A stretch of 64,000 nucleotides of DNA from Dickeya zeae NCPPB 2538 (lineage in GTDB: Bacteria; Pseudomonadota; Gammaproteobacteria; Enterobacterales; Enterobacteriaceae). Positions within the stretch are counted from its first letter, which is position 1. Every line of letters begins with the position of its first letter. The stretch covers positions 669,090 through 733,089 of the forward strand of contig NZ_CM001977.1 in NCBI RefSeq assembly GCF_000406165.1, given 5' to 3'. The position numbers were made by a program, and so were the translations under genes. A model generated the notes under the pieces. It did not search any database. It was given only the letters and a program-made list of their open reading frames with translations, and was not told the DNA's origin. Of this stretch, positions 54,253 to 63,205 are shown piece after piece.

Positions 54253-54879
54253 ATGATAAAGGCGATAATTTTTGATATGGATGGTGTTCTAATTGAGGCT
54301 AAGGATTGGCATTACGATGCATTAAACCGTGCTCTCAATTTATTCGGCTATAACATTAGTCGGTATGATCATCTTACTAAGTTCGATGGTTTGCCTACTA
54401 AAGATAAGCTGAATATGTTAAGTAAAGAATATTCACTACCTAGCGAACTCCACTCCTTTATTAATGAGATGAAACAGCATTATACAATGGAGATTGTTCA
54501 TACGCATTGTAAGCCTATGTTTATTCATCAATATGCGCTTTCAAAGCTAAAAAGCGAAGGATACAAACTGGCAGTAGCATCTAACTCTATAAAAAATTCG
54601 GTAGTGACAATGATGGAGAAGGCCTGCTTAAGTGATTATCTCGATATAATGCTCTCTAACGAGGATGTTCGCAAAGGAAAACCAGACCCTGAAATTTACA
54701 TTACTGCTATTAATAAGCTAGGTGTTCTTCCCAGTGAGTGTGTTGTGGTTGAAGATAATGAAAATGGGATTAGAGCTGCACTAGCTGCTGGAGCTAATGT
54801 TCTGACTGTTGATGAGGTAACCGATGTCAATTATAAAAATATTAAGAACTTCATTTTAAAAACAGAAGGGGAACGGTAA
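54253..54879 (+). CDS. HAD-superfamily phosphatase/phosphomutase
   Basis: A protein of about 208 residues of HAD subfamily IA. Motif I DMDGVL (nucleophile and acid Asp in IIFDMDGVLIEAKDWH), motif II Ser in VASNSIKN, motif III Lys in KGKPDPEIY, motif IV VVEDNENGIRAA. I start at the ATG at 54253 with AGGTGA eight bases upstream; an ATG at 54244 overlapping the previous stop is also possible. Likely acts on a phosphorylated intermediate of the cassette. Confidence 0.82.
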   Translation: MIKAIIFDMDGVLIEAKDWHYDALNRALNLFGYNISRYDHLTKFDGLPTKDKLNMLSKEYSLPSELHSFINEMKQHYTMEIVHTHCKPMFIHQYALSKLKSEGYKLAVASNSIKNSVVTMMEKACLSDYLDIMLSNEDVRKGKPDPEIYITAINKLGVLPSECVVVEDNENGIRAALAAGANVLTVDEVTDVNYKNIKNFILKTEGER

Positions 54880-54881
54880 TA

Positions 54882-55601
54882 ATGAATATTATTATACTTG
54901 CTGCTGGTGAAGAATACATAGCATCGAAAGATAATAAATACCCTCTTTGTTTAACAGAGCTGCATGGTCGTTCTATTATCCAACATATTGCAGACTCTTT
55001 AAATTTTGAAAATAACGAAATCCTCTTCATTTTCCAAGAAAAACACATCAGAAAGTATCATTTATCTACAATTGTTGAACTACTGTCATCGGGTAAAGGT
55101 CTCGTAACATCTGTGCCCGAAAATACTGCCGGTGCTGCCACATCAGCACTGCTAGGGGCCGTTAGCCTGAATCAAGATGAGCCGCTACTGATAATAAGTA
55201 GCAATCAATTGACTGATATTGATTATGATTGCTTTACTAAAAACATGCTTGATATGCAGTATGATGCAGGCACTGTAATATTTGAAGCCATTCATCCACG
55301 ATATTCATTTGTTAGTTTAGATGATGATGGCCTGGTTAATGAGGCGTCAGAGAAGAAACCGATTAGTAAGAATGCAACAGCAGGCATTTATTGGTTTAAG
55401 TCGACAGCTCTTTTTGTCGATTCGGTAAAGAATATGATAAGAAAAGATGCGAGAGTTGATAGTAAATTCTATATCTGCCCTTCGCTCAATGAGGTTATTC
55501 TCGACGGTGGTAAAGTCGGAGTATTTAGAATCGATAAGGATGACTATCACCCACTGAAAAATGTCTATCAGGTTGAGGAGTTCTTCAATGAAGCTAGATA
55601 A
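54882..55601 (+). CDS. Second nucleotidyltransferase-like protein
   Basis: A 239-residue NTP-transferase-fold protein resembling its neighbour at 52863 in plan: IIILAAGEEYIASKDNKYPL in place of the glycine-rich loop, LLIISSNQLTDIDYD, and ASEKKPISKNATAGIYWFK. The usual GxGxR loop is altered (AAGEEYIAS), and the metal Asp position reads SSNQL instead of SxD, so it may be a divergent or inactive partner of the first enzyme. Confidence 0.72.
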   Translation: MNIIILAAGEEYIASKDNKYPLCLTELHGRSIIQHIADSLNFENNEILFIFQEKHIRKYHLSTIVELLSSGKGLVTSVPENTAGAATSALLGAVSLNQDEPLLIISSNQLTDIDYDCFTKNMLDMQYDAGTVIFEAIHPRYSFVSLDDDGLVNEASEKKPISKNATAGIYWFKSTALFVDSVKNMIRKDARVDSKFYICPSLNEVILDGGKVGVFRIDKDDYHPLKNVYQVEEFFNEAR

Positions 55602-55908
55602 TTTAGATAATATGATCGGTGGATGGTTCGTTGGCGCTTTTTCTCCTGCCGTCGTTAACACCAGTGATTGTGAGGTTGCTGTAAAACGATATTTGAAGGG
55701 TGATAAAGAGTCTGCCCACTACCATAAGATTGCGACTGAAGTTACTGTCGTTGTCGAAGGGGATATTATGATGTCTGGGCAAGTGTATTCTAAAGGTGAT
55801 ATTATTGTGTTACAGCCTGGAGAGGTAACTGATTTTACAGCATTGACCGACGCTGTAAATGTTGTTGTAAAACTACCAGGTGCTTTAAACGATAAGTATG
55901 TTATCTAA
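55588..55908 (+). CDS. Small cupin-domain protein
   Basis: A 106-residue single-domain cupin. Motif 1 fits G(X)5HXH(X)4E(X)6G exactly (GDKESAHYHKIATEVTVVVEG), so a metal site of two His and one Glu is likely. In motif 2 (LQPGEVTDF) the usual His is replaced. It could be an isomerase, epimerase or sensor. GAGGAG lies eight bases before the ATG at 55588. Last gene of the unexplained cassette. Confidence 0.8.
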   Translation: MKLDNLDNMIGGWFVGAFSPAVVNTSDCEVAVKRYLKGDKESAHYHKIATEVTVVVEGDIMMSGQVYSKGDIIVLQPGEVTDFTALTDAVNVVVKLPGALNDKYVI

Positions 55909-55923
55909 TTCTGAGATTACTAA

Positions 55924-56958
55924 ATGAAACGTGCAATTGTTACAGGTATTACTGGTCAAGATGGTGCTTACTTGGCTGAGCTATTATTGAGTAAGGGCTA
56001 TACAGTGTATGGTACTTATCGTCGTACTAGTTCTGTAAATTTCTGGCGTATTGAAGAGCTAGGTATCGATAAAGACCCTAATTTGCATCTAGTAGAGTAC
56101 GATTTGACAGATCTGTCAGCCAGTATTCGCCTGTTACAAGACACTCAGGCAACAGAGGTCTATAACCTTGCTGCTCAGAGTTTTGTTGGCGTCTCTTTCG
56201 AACAGCCAGTAACCACGGCTGAAATCACTGGCATAGGGCCGCTAAACCTTTTAGAAGCCATTCGTATAGTAAATCCCAAAATTCGCTTCTATCAAGCATC
56301 AACGTCTGAGATGTTCGGTAAGGTTCAGGCTATTCCACAGGTTGAAAGCACACCTTTTTATCCGCGTAGCCCCTACGGTGTGGCAAAGTTGTATGCACAC
56401 TGGATGACTATAAACTATCGCGAGAGCTATGGTATTTTCGCTTGCAGCGGTATTCTTTTTAACCATGAGTCTCCATTGCGTGGTCGTGAGTTTGTGACGC
56501 GAAAAATTACCGATTCAGCAGCCAAAATCAAACTTGGTAAATTGGATGTGCTGGAGTTGGGTAATCTTGATGCAAAACGCGACTGGGGCTTTGCAAAAGA
56601 ATATGTCGAAGGCATGTGGAGAATGTTACAAGCAGATTCAGCGGGTACGTATGTGCTTGCGACTAATCGTACTGAAACTGTGCGTGATTTCGTCTCTATG
56701 GCATTCAAAGCTGCTGGTTTTACATTGAAATTTAAAGGATCTGCAGAAAACGAAGTAGGTATTGATGCGGATACGGGTAAAGTTCTTGTTCGTGTGAACC
56801 CCAAATTCTACCGCCCTGCGGAAGTGGAGTTACTCATTGGCAATCCTGCATATGCTAAAGAGAAACTCGGATGGGAACCAAGAACTACGCTGGAAGAACT
56901 TTGCCAAATGATGGTCAAAGAAGATATTCGTCGTAATGAAGCAGGGTTTTCTTTCTGA
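55924..56958 (+). CDS. gmd: GDP-mannose 4,6-dehydratase
   Basis: A 344-residue extended SDR enzyme making GDP-4-keto-6-deoxy-mannose. The NADP loop is ITGQDGAYLAELLLSKGYTV, the catalytic Thr region is STSEMFGKVQ, the active YxxxK is YGVAKLYAHW, and the signature LFNHESPLRGREFVTRKIT is present. It uses GDP-mannose from manC/manB; the next gene reduces its product. It overlaps rmd by one base. Confidence 0.96.
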   Translation: MKRAIVTGITGQDGAYLAELLLSKGYTVYGTYRRTSSVNFWRIEELGIDKDPNLHLVEYDLTDLSASIRLLQDTQATEVYNLAAQSFVGVSFEQPVTTAEITGIGPLNLLEAIRIVNPKIRFYQASTSEMFGKVQAIPQVESTPFYPRSPYGVAKLYAHWMTINYRESYGIFACSGILFNHESPLRGREFVTRKITDSAAKIKLGKLDVLELGNLDAKRDWGFAKEYVEGMWRMLQADSAGTYVLATNRTETVRDFVSMAFKAAGFTLKFKGSAENEVGIDADTGKVLVRVNPKFYRPAEVELLIGNPAYAKEKLGWEPRTTLEELCQMMVKEDIRRNEAGFSF

Positions 56959-57848
56959 TGATAGAAAAACGTGTCTTGATAACCGGGATTCAGGGCTTCA
57001 CAGGCCGCTATATGGCGGCCGAAATGGCGGCATCTGGATATCGTGTTTTTGGGTTAGGAACGAAAGCATCATCTGAAAAAAATATCTATTTGGCTGACTT
57101 GGCGGATCGCGCTTCACTTGAATATGCGATCAATGAGGTTCAACCTCATGTCGTTATTCATCTCGCCGCGTTGGCCTTTGTTGGCCATGGCGATCCGAAT
57201 GATTTCTATCAGGTGAATGTCATTGGCACCCGCAATTTACTTGAGTCTCTGGCTCAGTTGAAGCAAACACCAGAAATGATATTAATTGCCAGTAGCGCCA
57301 ATGTTTACGGTAACCGTTCCGAAGGTGCCCTGTCTGAGAACACTTTGCCAGATCCAGCAAATGACTATGCTGTTAGCAAACTGTCCATGGAGTTTATGAC
57401 TCGTCTATGGATGGATCGTTTGCCTATTGTTATTACCCGCCCGTTTAATTATACGGGAGTAGGGCAGGCTGATAGTTTTCTTCTGCCAAAGATTGTTTCT
57501 CACTTTAGGCGTAAAGCTGAAGTTATCGAATTGGGCAATCTGGATGTTTGGCGTGATTTCAGTGATGTACGTTCTTTGGTTCAGGCCTATGCCCGCCTAA
57601 TTGATGTGAAGGCGTCTGGATGTGTTGTCAATGTTTGCTCTGGTAAAACATATAGCTTACGAGATGTTGTTGCTCTCTGTGAGTCTATCTCTGGTCACAA
57701 GATTGAAATCCAGGTGAACCCTGCATTTGTCAGGGCTAATGAAGTCAAAACATTGTGTGGTGATGCTAGCCTGTTATGTTCTATGATTGGTGAGTGGCAG
57801 TCGCTGAAATTGGAAGACACTCTCCGTTGGATGTTGGAGTCAAAGTGA
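56958..57848 (+). CDS. rmd: GDP-4-keto-6-deoxy-D-mannose reductase (GDP-D-rhamnose forming)
   Basis: A 296-residue SDR. NAD(P) loop ITGIQGFTGRYMAAEM, catalytic SSANVYG and YAVSKLSMEF (YxxxK), with ITRPFNYTGVGQ. Paired with gmd, it most likely gives GDP-D-rhamnose; a GDP-6-deoxy-talose product is possible because the two reductases are close. Its stop overlaps the following GTG start. Confidence 0.86.
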   Translation: MIEKRVLITGIQGFTGRYMAAEMAASGYRVFGLGTKASSEKNIYLADLADRASLEYAINEVQPHVVIHLAALAFVGHGDPNDFYQVNVIGTRNLLESLAQLKQTPEMILIASSANVYGNRSEGALSENTLPDPANDYAVSKLSMEFMTRLWMDRLPIVITRPFNYTGVGQADSFLLPKIVSHFRRKAEVIELGNLDVWRDFSDVRSLVQAYARLIDVKASGCVVNVCSGKTYSLRDVVALCESISGHKIEIQVNPAFVRANEVKTLCGDASLLCSMIGEWQSLKLEDTLRWMLESK

Positions 57849-58987
57849 GAGTTATATTATCCGTTGAGCCGATCCGGTTTCCGCTAACAGGTATTGGACG
57901 CTATACTTGGGAATTGGCATCCGCATTGATGCAATCGTCTCAGGTCTCGGAGTTGAAGTTTTTTGCAGGAAGGCGATTTCTCCCTGAGCTCCCGGTAGCT
58001 CAGGAAAATGCAGGATTTCAACATGGTGTGAAGAGATGGGTCCAAAAAAGCTATATCGCAACTGAGGCGTATCGGCTATTAATGCCGTTGCTGAAGCAGA
58101 ATGCATTAAAAGGGTATGACGATTACATTTACCATGGGCCTAATTTTTTTCTCCCTCCATTTCCAGGGAGGAAAATTGCTACCTTTCATGATTTATCGCC
58201 TTTTACCTGGCCTCAGTGTAATACACCACAACGAATTCGCTTCACCCAGAAAGAATTGCAAAAAACGATCTCCTCTGCAGATGCATTGATCACCGATTCA
58301 GCCTACACTCGGCAAGAGGTAGCTGATTACTTTAATTGGCCTATTGAGCGTATTTATTCTGTCCCGTTAGCCTGCTCGGCTGATTTTCATCAACGAACTC
58401 CAGAGATGTGTCATGAAGTATTGTCACAGTATGGTCTGAAGCATCAGGAGTATTCTTTATATGTTGGTACGATTGAGCCGCGTAAGAACTTAATTGCACT
58501 GTTAGATGCATATTCTAGAATACCTATCGATTGTCGCCGACGAATACCTCTTATATTAACGGGGTATCAAGGGTGGCAGAATGAATCTATTATGCATCGA
58601 ATAGATTCGGCCCAACGAGAAGGATGGGTTCGTTATCTTGGTTATTTACCTGCCAGAGAGCTACCGGTTCTGTTTTCTGGTGCGCGAGTGTTTTGTTTCC
58701 CTTCATTGTATGAAGGATTTGGTTTGCCAGTGCTTGAAGCGATGGCATCGGGTGTTCCTGTTGTTTGTTCAGATTCGTCTTCTTTACCTGAGGTTGTGGG
58801 GGATGTCGGTCTTATGTGCAAAGCTGATGATATTGAACAAATGACAACCTTGCTGATTCAGGCTATTGAGGATGATACCTGGAGGCAGACCTCTATTATT
58901 AGGGGAATACAGCGAGCAGGTGAATTTTCTTGGCAGCAATGCGCCAGCAAAACAATCGAAGTTTATAAAGAAGTTATTAATAGATAA
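57845..58987 (+). CDS. Glycosyltransferase family 4
   Basis: A 380-residue GT-B transferase, probably a mannosyl- or rhamnosyltransferase. N-terminal PIRFPLTGIGRYTWELASAL, donor domain YVGTIEPRKNLIALLDAY and EX7E motif YEGFGLPVLEAMASGVPVV. The GTG at 57845 (VRVILSVEPIRF) overlaps the rmd stop; a longer reading from 57794 would overlap rmd by 55 bases. Probably polymerises the rhamnan or mannan chain. Confidence 0.9.
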   Translation: MRVILSVEPIRFPLTGIGRYTWELASALMQSSQVSELKFFAGRRFLPELPVAQENAGFQHGVKRWVQKSYIATEAYRLLMPLLKQNALKGYDDYIYHGPNFFLPPFPGRKIATFHDLSPFTWPQCNTPQRIRFTQKELQKTISSADALITDSAYTRQEVADYFNWPIERIYSVPLACSADFHQRTPEMCHEVLSQYGLKHQEYSLYVGTIEPRKNLIALLDAYSRIPIDCRRRIPLILTGYQGWQNESIMHRIDSAQREGWVRYLGYLPARELPVLFSGARVFCFPSLYEGFGLPVLEAMASGVPVVCSDSSSLPEVVGDVGLMCKADDIEQMTTLLIQAIEDDTWRQTSIIRGIQRAGEFSWQQCASKTIEVYKEVINR

Positions 58988-60120
58988 TGAGAATATTACA
59001 TTTTTTTAAAACATATTATCCTGTAGCCTATGGTGGTGTACAACAAGTTATTTATCAACTGGCAGAAGGCGCTTCCAGGCAAGGGGCTACTGTTGATGTA
59101 CTTTCATTGAGCCCTGATGGCTCATCCAGAGATGGGGTTATTGGGCATCACCATGTTCACACATCCCGGCAAGATTTTTATCTGGCTTCAACAGGATTTT
59201 CTTTATCGGCAATAAAAGATTTCAAGGAGTTGGCCAGGAGAGCAGATATCATACATTATCACTTCCCATGGCCTTACATGGATCTGGTGCACTTTATTGC
59301 GAAGATAGATAAACCTGCAATTGTTAGCTACCATTCAGATATCGTAAAACAAAAATATCTGCTTAAGCTCTATCAGCCACTAATGAAGCGCTTTCTGAAT
59401 AGCGTTGATAGTGTTGTTGCCTCGTCACCAAACTATGTTGCTACCAGTCCAGTGCTGAAGTCGTTGATAAAACCGGTAGAGATTATCCCATTTGGTCTGG
59501 ATCCTGACTCTTATCATCAGTCAACACAAGCCGCCCTTGATAAATGGAAAGGCCGATTTGGCGAGCGTTTTTTCCTATTTGTAGGCTTCTTGCGCTACTA
59601 TAAAGGGTTATCATTTTTGCTCGAAGCCATGAGAGATATTGATTACCCACTGGTTATTGTAGGTGAGGGACCTTACGAAAATGAATTGAAGTCGCAGGCT
59701 ATTTCGTTAGGTTTGAAGAATACTCATTTTGTGGGGGCTCTATCCGATGAAGATAAATGTGCGCTATTTGAGTTATGTTATGGTGTAATATTTCCTTCCC
59801 ATCTTCGCTCTGAAGCTTATGGAATGACATTAGTTGAAGCTGCGATGTATGGTAAACCGATGATTTCCTGTGAGATAGGAACCGGAACAACCTATATTAA
59901 TCAGGATCAGTTAACCGGTATCTCGGTGCCCCCGGCCGATCCGGCAGCACTAAAAAATGCACTAATGACGCTGTGGATGGATATTGAAAAATCCCAAGAA
60001 ATGGGGAGACTAGCGAAACAGCGGTTTAGTGAGAATTTTACTGCAGACCATATGGTTAATAAATATATGGCCCTTTATAAAAAGGTTATTGCAAATCATA
60101 AAAAAGATAAGAATATTTAG
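58987..60120 (+). CDS. Glycosyltransferase family 4
   Basis: A 377-residue GT-B transferase. The acceptor-side loop is YPVAYGGVQQVIYQLAEGA, donor domain FVGFLRYYKGLSFLLEAM and EX7E SEAYGMTLVEAAMYGKPMIS. It overlaps the previous stop by one base and is the last gene in the RfaH-type operon. Sequence style suggests a GDP-sugar (mannose or rhamnose) donor; this is inferred from the neighbours. Confidence 0.9.
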   Translation: MRILHFFKTYYPVAYGGVQQVIYQLAEGASRQGATVDVLSLSPDGSSRDGVIGHHHVHTSRQDFYLASTGFSLSAIKDFKELARRADIIHYHFPWPYMDLVHFIAKIDKPAIVSYHSDIVKQKYLLKLYQPLMKRFLNSVDSVVASSPNYVATSPVLKSLIKPVEIIPFGLDPDSYHQSTQAALDKWKGRFGERFFLFVGFLRYYKGLSFLLEAMRDIDYPLVIVGEGPYENELKSQAISLGLKNTHFVGALSDEDKCALFELCYGVIFPSHLRSEAYGMTLVEAAMYGKPMISCEIGTGTTYINQDQLTGISVPPADPAALKNALMTLWMDIEKSQEMGRLAKQRFSENFTADHMVNKYMALYKKVIANHKKDKNI

Positions 60121-60149
60121 CTATAGGGTGCCATGCACCCTATAGCCTT
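60120..60149 (+). terminator. Terminator at the end of the polysaccharide operon
   Basis: A perfect 12-base stem GCTATAGGGTGC / GCACCCTATAGC with loop CAT, followed by CTTT. It begins at the last base of the stop codon of the final glycosyltransferase. The T run is poor, so efficiency is uncertain. Confidence 0.65.
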
Positions 60150-60183
60150 TCCATAATCAAACTATAATCGTATGTAAAACATA

Positions 60184-62097
60184 CTAGTTCGTGTCTGTAT
60201 AACAGCTGATATTATAGCCTGTTGGTGCTTGAAGCAGTGTTTCTTTAATTTTATTAACATCAAAGTTGTGGCAATAAAGATCAAGCAATTTCAATAGAGA
60301 GTCCATCTCTTGCCAGCTCAGCTTCTCTTCCTGGGCAGTCATAATTTTAGGATGACTGGTGCCTTCAACATTTTCACCGATCAATAACTCTTCGTAGAGT
60401 TTCTCCCCAGGGCGTAATCCCGTGAACTTAATCGCGATATCGCCTTCTTCTGCGTGCCCCTGTCCTTCTATGTAGCTCTTCATCCCCATCAGGTTGATCA
60501 TCCTGCGGGCCAAATCGAGTATTTTGACCGGTTCGCCCATATCCAGTACGAACACCTGCCCGTTAATTCCCATTGCACCCGCCTGTATGACCAACTGCGA
60601 CGCTTCAGGAATGAGCATGAAATAACGAATAATATCTGGGTGCGTCACGGTGACTGGGCCACCCTGCCGGATCTGCCTTTTAAACAGTGGTACAACAGAG
60701 CCGGATGACCCCAGCACGTTCCCAAATCGGACCATGGTAAATGTGGTCTGGTTTTGGCGCTCTGCCAATGCTTGTAAAATTAATTCCGCCATCCGTTTGC
60801 TGGTGCCCATGATATTGGTTGGACGCACCGCTTTGTCTGTGGAGATCAGTGTGAAATTTTCCACCCCTTCGGCTATCGCTGCTTCGGCGCAGGCCAATGT
60901 ACCAAATACGTTGTTGCGGATCCCTTCAATCACATTCTCTTCAACCAGCGGCACATGCTTGTAGGCGGCGGCATGGTAAATCGTTTCGACTTGGTGGGTA
61001 TGAATCAGCTTTTGCACCCGGTTCTGCTTTTGTACCGAACCTAATGCTGTGACGATTTTTGTCTCAAGCAGGAGACGCTTTTTGATGCCCTGCAGCTCCT
61101 GATCGATGGTATAGAGGTTGTATTCGTTGAGTTCAAACAACACCAACGTTTTTGGGCGCTGGGCCAGAATTTGACGGCAAAGCTCTGAACCTATCGAACC
61201 GCCAGCGCCTGTCACCATCACCGATTTTCCCGTAATGTTTTTCGCCATCAGGTTTTTATCGGGCGCAACCGCTTCGCGTCCCAGCAGGTCAGCAACATCC
61301 AGGTCACGTATCTCTGTCGCAGTTGCTTTGCCTGCCGCGATATCTTCAACCGAGGGAACAGACTGCACTTCGATGGGCCAGTGGGAGAGTCTTTCAAGTA
61401 ATCTTAACCGCTGGCCTTTGTGTATATTATTGATAGCTAAAAGTAATTTTACAGGCTGATAGAGTGGTTTTAGCTTTTCGAATTCATTACTGTGGTGCAC
61501 TTTGATACCACAAATGATTTGGCCTACCTTCTTCTCGTCATCATCAAGGATGATAACGGGGTGATATTCATCGCCCTGAATCAACGCGTAAAGTAAGTCT
61601 CGCCCGGTTGCCCCTGCTCCGTAAATAAACACGTTCGGTTTCTGGCGCTTATAGTAGTGATAATAGAATGTTCGTATCAGTACGCGAGGGCTGCCCAAAG
61701 CGAGAGTCGCCAGACCCGCGTAAATAAACGGTACGCTGCGTGGGACAAAAGACTGAAAAAAGAAGCTACTCAATGCCAGGCTGACAGCGGATAAAATAAC
61801 CGATAGAAATACATACCCCATCGCGGGCAGCATCATGTAGCGCAGCACGGCGCGGTACATGCCGCAACGTATGAAAACCAGGATTGTGATGGATAACGTG
61901 ACAACGACGCTGGCTATTTCAGCTGCGCCGATTTGAAAATCAGTGGTACCTAAACGGACGGCGACGGCCAGATACAATGAGGCCACAATGGCAACAACGT
62001 CATAGAATACAGTCACTATGCGTTTGGTGGCTCGCTCTGCACTAAGCAAAAGCGGAATAAGTTTAAACATCAGAGCCTGAATGTCCGTGTGCGACAA
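60184..62097 (-). CDS. wbpM: Membrane-bound UDP-GlcNAc C4,C6-dehydratase (WbpM family)
   Basis: A 637-residue nucleotide-sugar dehydratase of the large WbpM/CapD type. Four or five N-terminal membrane helices (to about residue 135), a middle CoA-binding-like domain (VFIYGAGATGRDLLYALI), then the SDR catalytic domain with VTGAGGSIGSE near 295. The catalytic motif reads STDKAVRPTNIMGTSK, with Met in place of Tyr of YxxxK as in WbpM. It makes UDP-4-keto-6-deoxy-GlcNAc. Transcribed opposite to its partners. Confidence 0.9.
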   Translation of the reverse strand: MSHTDIQALMFKLIPLLLSAERATKRIVTVFYDVVAIVASLYLAVAVRLGTTDFQIGAAEIASVVVTLSITILVFIRCGMYRAVLRYMMLPAMGYVFLSVILSAVSLALSSFFFQSFVPRSVPFIYAGLATLALGSPRVLIRTFYYHYYKRQKPNVFIYGAGATGRDLLYALIQGDEYHPVIILDDDEKKVGQIICGIKVHHSNEFEKLKPLYQPVKLLLAINNIHKGQRLRLLERLSHWPIEVQSVPSVEDIAAGKATATEIRDLDVADLLGREAVAPDKNLMAKNITGKSVMVTGAGGSIGSELCRQILAQRPKTLVLFELNEYNLYTIDQELQGIKKRLLLETKIVTALGSVQKQNRVQKLIHTHQVETIYHAAAYKHVPLVEENVIEGIRNNVFGTLACAEAAIAEGVENFTLISTDKAVRPTNIMGTSKRMAELILQALAERQNQTTFTMVRFGNVLGSSGSVVPLFKRQIRQGGPVTVTHPDIIRYFMLIPEASQLVIQAGAMGINGQVFVLDMGEPVKILDLARRMINLMGMKSYIEGQGHAEEGDIAIKFTGLRPGEKLYEELLIGENVEGTSHPKIMTAQEEKLSWQEMDSLLKLLDLYCHNFDVNKIKETLLQAPTGYNISCYTDTN

Positions 62098-62221
62098 TAG
62101 AGTGGTATTAGCGGACTATTTTAGTTGCCTAACAATGTCTTGACCAGATGTGCTCATCTTAATTTTAGTTATGGTGTTATGCCGGGTATTATGAGCCGGG
62201 CTATTCAGGAAGGTAATCTCA

Positions 62222-63196
62222 TTGAAAATCTTAGTAACGGGAAGCCGGGGATTTATCGGTAACCGGGTGGTTGCGTTGGCGAATGAGCAAGGCATTCGCT
62301 GTGTTTTGCATGTCAGCGAACACAGCAACACAACCGACAGTCGCATGATTCGTGCCAATCTGACGGCAACGACAGACTGGGCACCGGCACTGCAGGATGT
62401 GGATGCAGTCGTACATTGCGCCGCCAGAGTTCACCAGATGCAAGATGGCCCCGACGCACTGGCATTGTACCGGGAAACCAATGTCGCAGGGACATTGCGT
62501 CTGGCGCAGCAGGCGGCGGAATCGGGTGTGAAGCGGTTTGTCTTTGTGAGTTCAATTAAAGTGAATGGCGAGGCAACGCAACCGGGGGCGCCTTTTCAGC
62601 CGGATGTGGCCGTGCCGCCGCTTGACCCTTACGGTTTGAGCAAATATGAGGCGGAACAGGGCCTGATGCGTTTGGCCCAGGAGACCGATCTGGAGGTGGT
62701 GATTATTCGCCCGCCGTTGGTGTATGGCCCCGGTGTAAAAGCCAATTTCCGTGCCATGATGAATTGGGTTCACAAAGGCGTGCCGCTGCCGCTGGCGGCG
62801 GTACATAATCAACGTAGCCTGGTGTTCGTTGATAATCTGGCTGACCTGATTTTGCTGAGTGTGCGTCATCCGCAGGCGCCTGGGCGGGTGTGGCTGGTAT
62901 CGGACTGTCATGATGTCTCTACCGCTGACTTGCTGGCGGACATGGCCATGGCGCTGGGGGTTAAAAACCGCTGCTGGCCGCTGCCGTCGTGGGTATTGAA
63001 AGGTGCTGCGACACTGTTGGGAAAAGCAGCCGTGGCGGAGCGCCTGCTGGGCTCATTGCAGGTCGATGTGAGTGAAACCCGGCGACAGCTTGGCTGGCAG
63101 CCAGCCATTTCCTATCATCAGGCGATTGCCATCACGGCGCGGGCGTTCCTGTCGGAAATGCCCGGCGCATCTGAGTCTCTATCCAAAGAAGGTTGA
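62222..63196 (+). CDS. UDP-4-keto-6-deoxy-GlcNAc reductase / NAD-dependent epimerase (WbpV/WreQ type)
   Basis: A 324-residue extended SDR starting at a TTG with AGGAAGG upstream. NAD loop VTGSRGFIGNRVVALA, VHCAARVHQ, catalytic SSIKVNGE and YGLSKYEAE (YxxxK), RPPLVYGPGVKAN. Next to a WbpM dehydratase and an initiating transferase it most likely yields UDP-N-acetyl-D-quinovosamine or -fucosamine. It is not a standard GalE. Confidence 0.82.
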   Translation: MKILVTGSRGFIGNRVVALANEQGIRCVLHVSEHSNTTDSRMIRANLTATTDWAPALQDVDAVVHCAARVHQMQDGPDALALYRETNVAGTLRLAQQAAESGVKRFVFVSSIKVNGEATQPGAPFQPDVAVPPLDPYGLSKYEAEQGLMRLAQETDLEVVIIRPPLVYGPGVKANFRAMMNWVHKGVPLPLAAVHNQRSLVFVDNLADLILLSVRHPQAPGRVWLVSDCHDVSTADLLADMAMALGVKNRCWPLPSWVLKGAATLLGKAAVAERLLGSLQVDVSETRRQLGWQPAISYHQAIAITARAFLSEMPGASESLSKEG

Positions 63197-63205
63197 CCGA
63201 TTATT

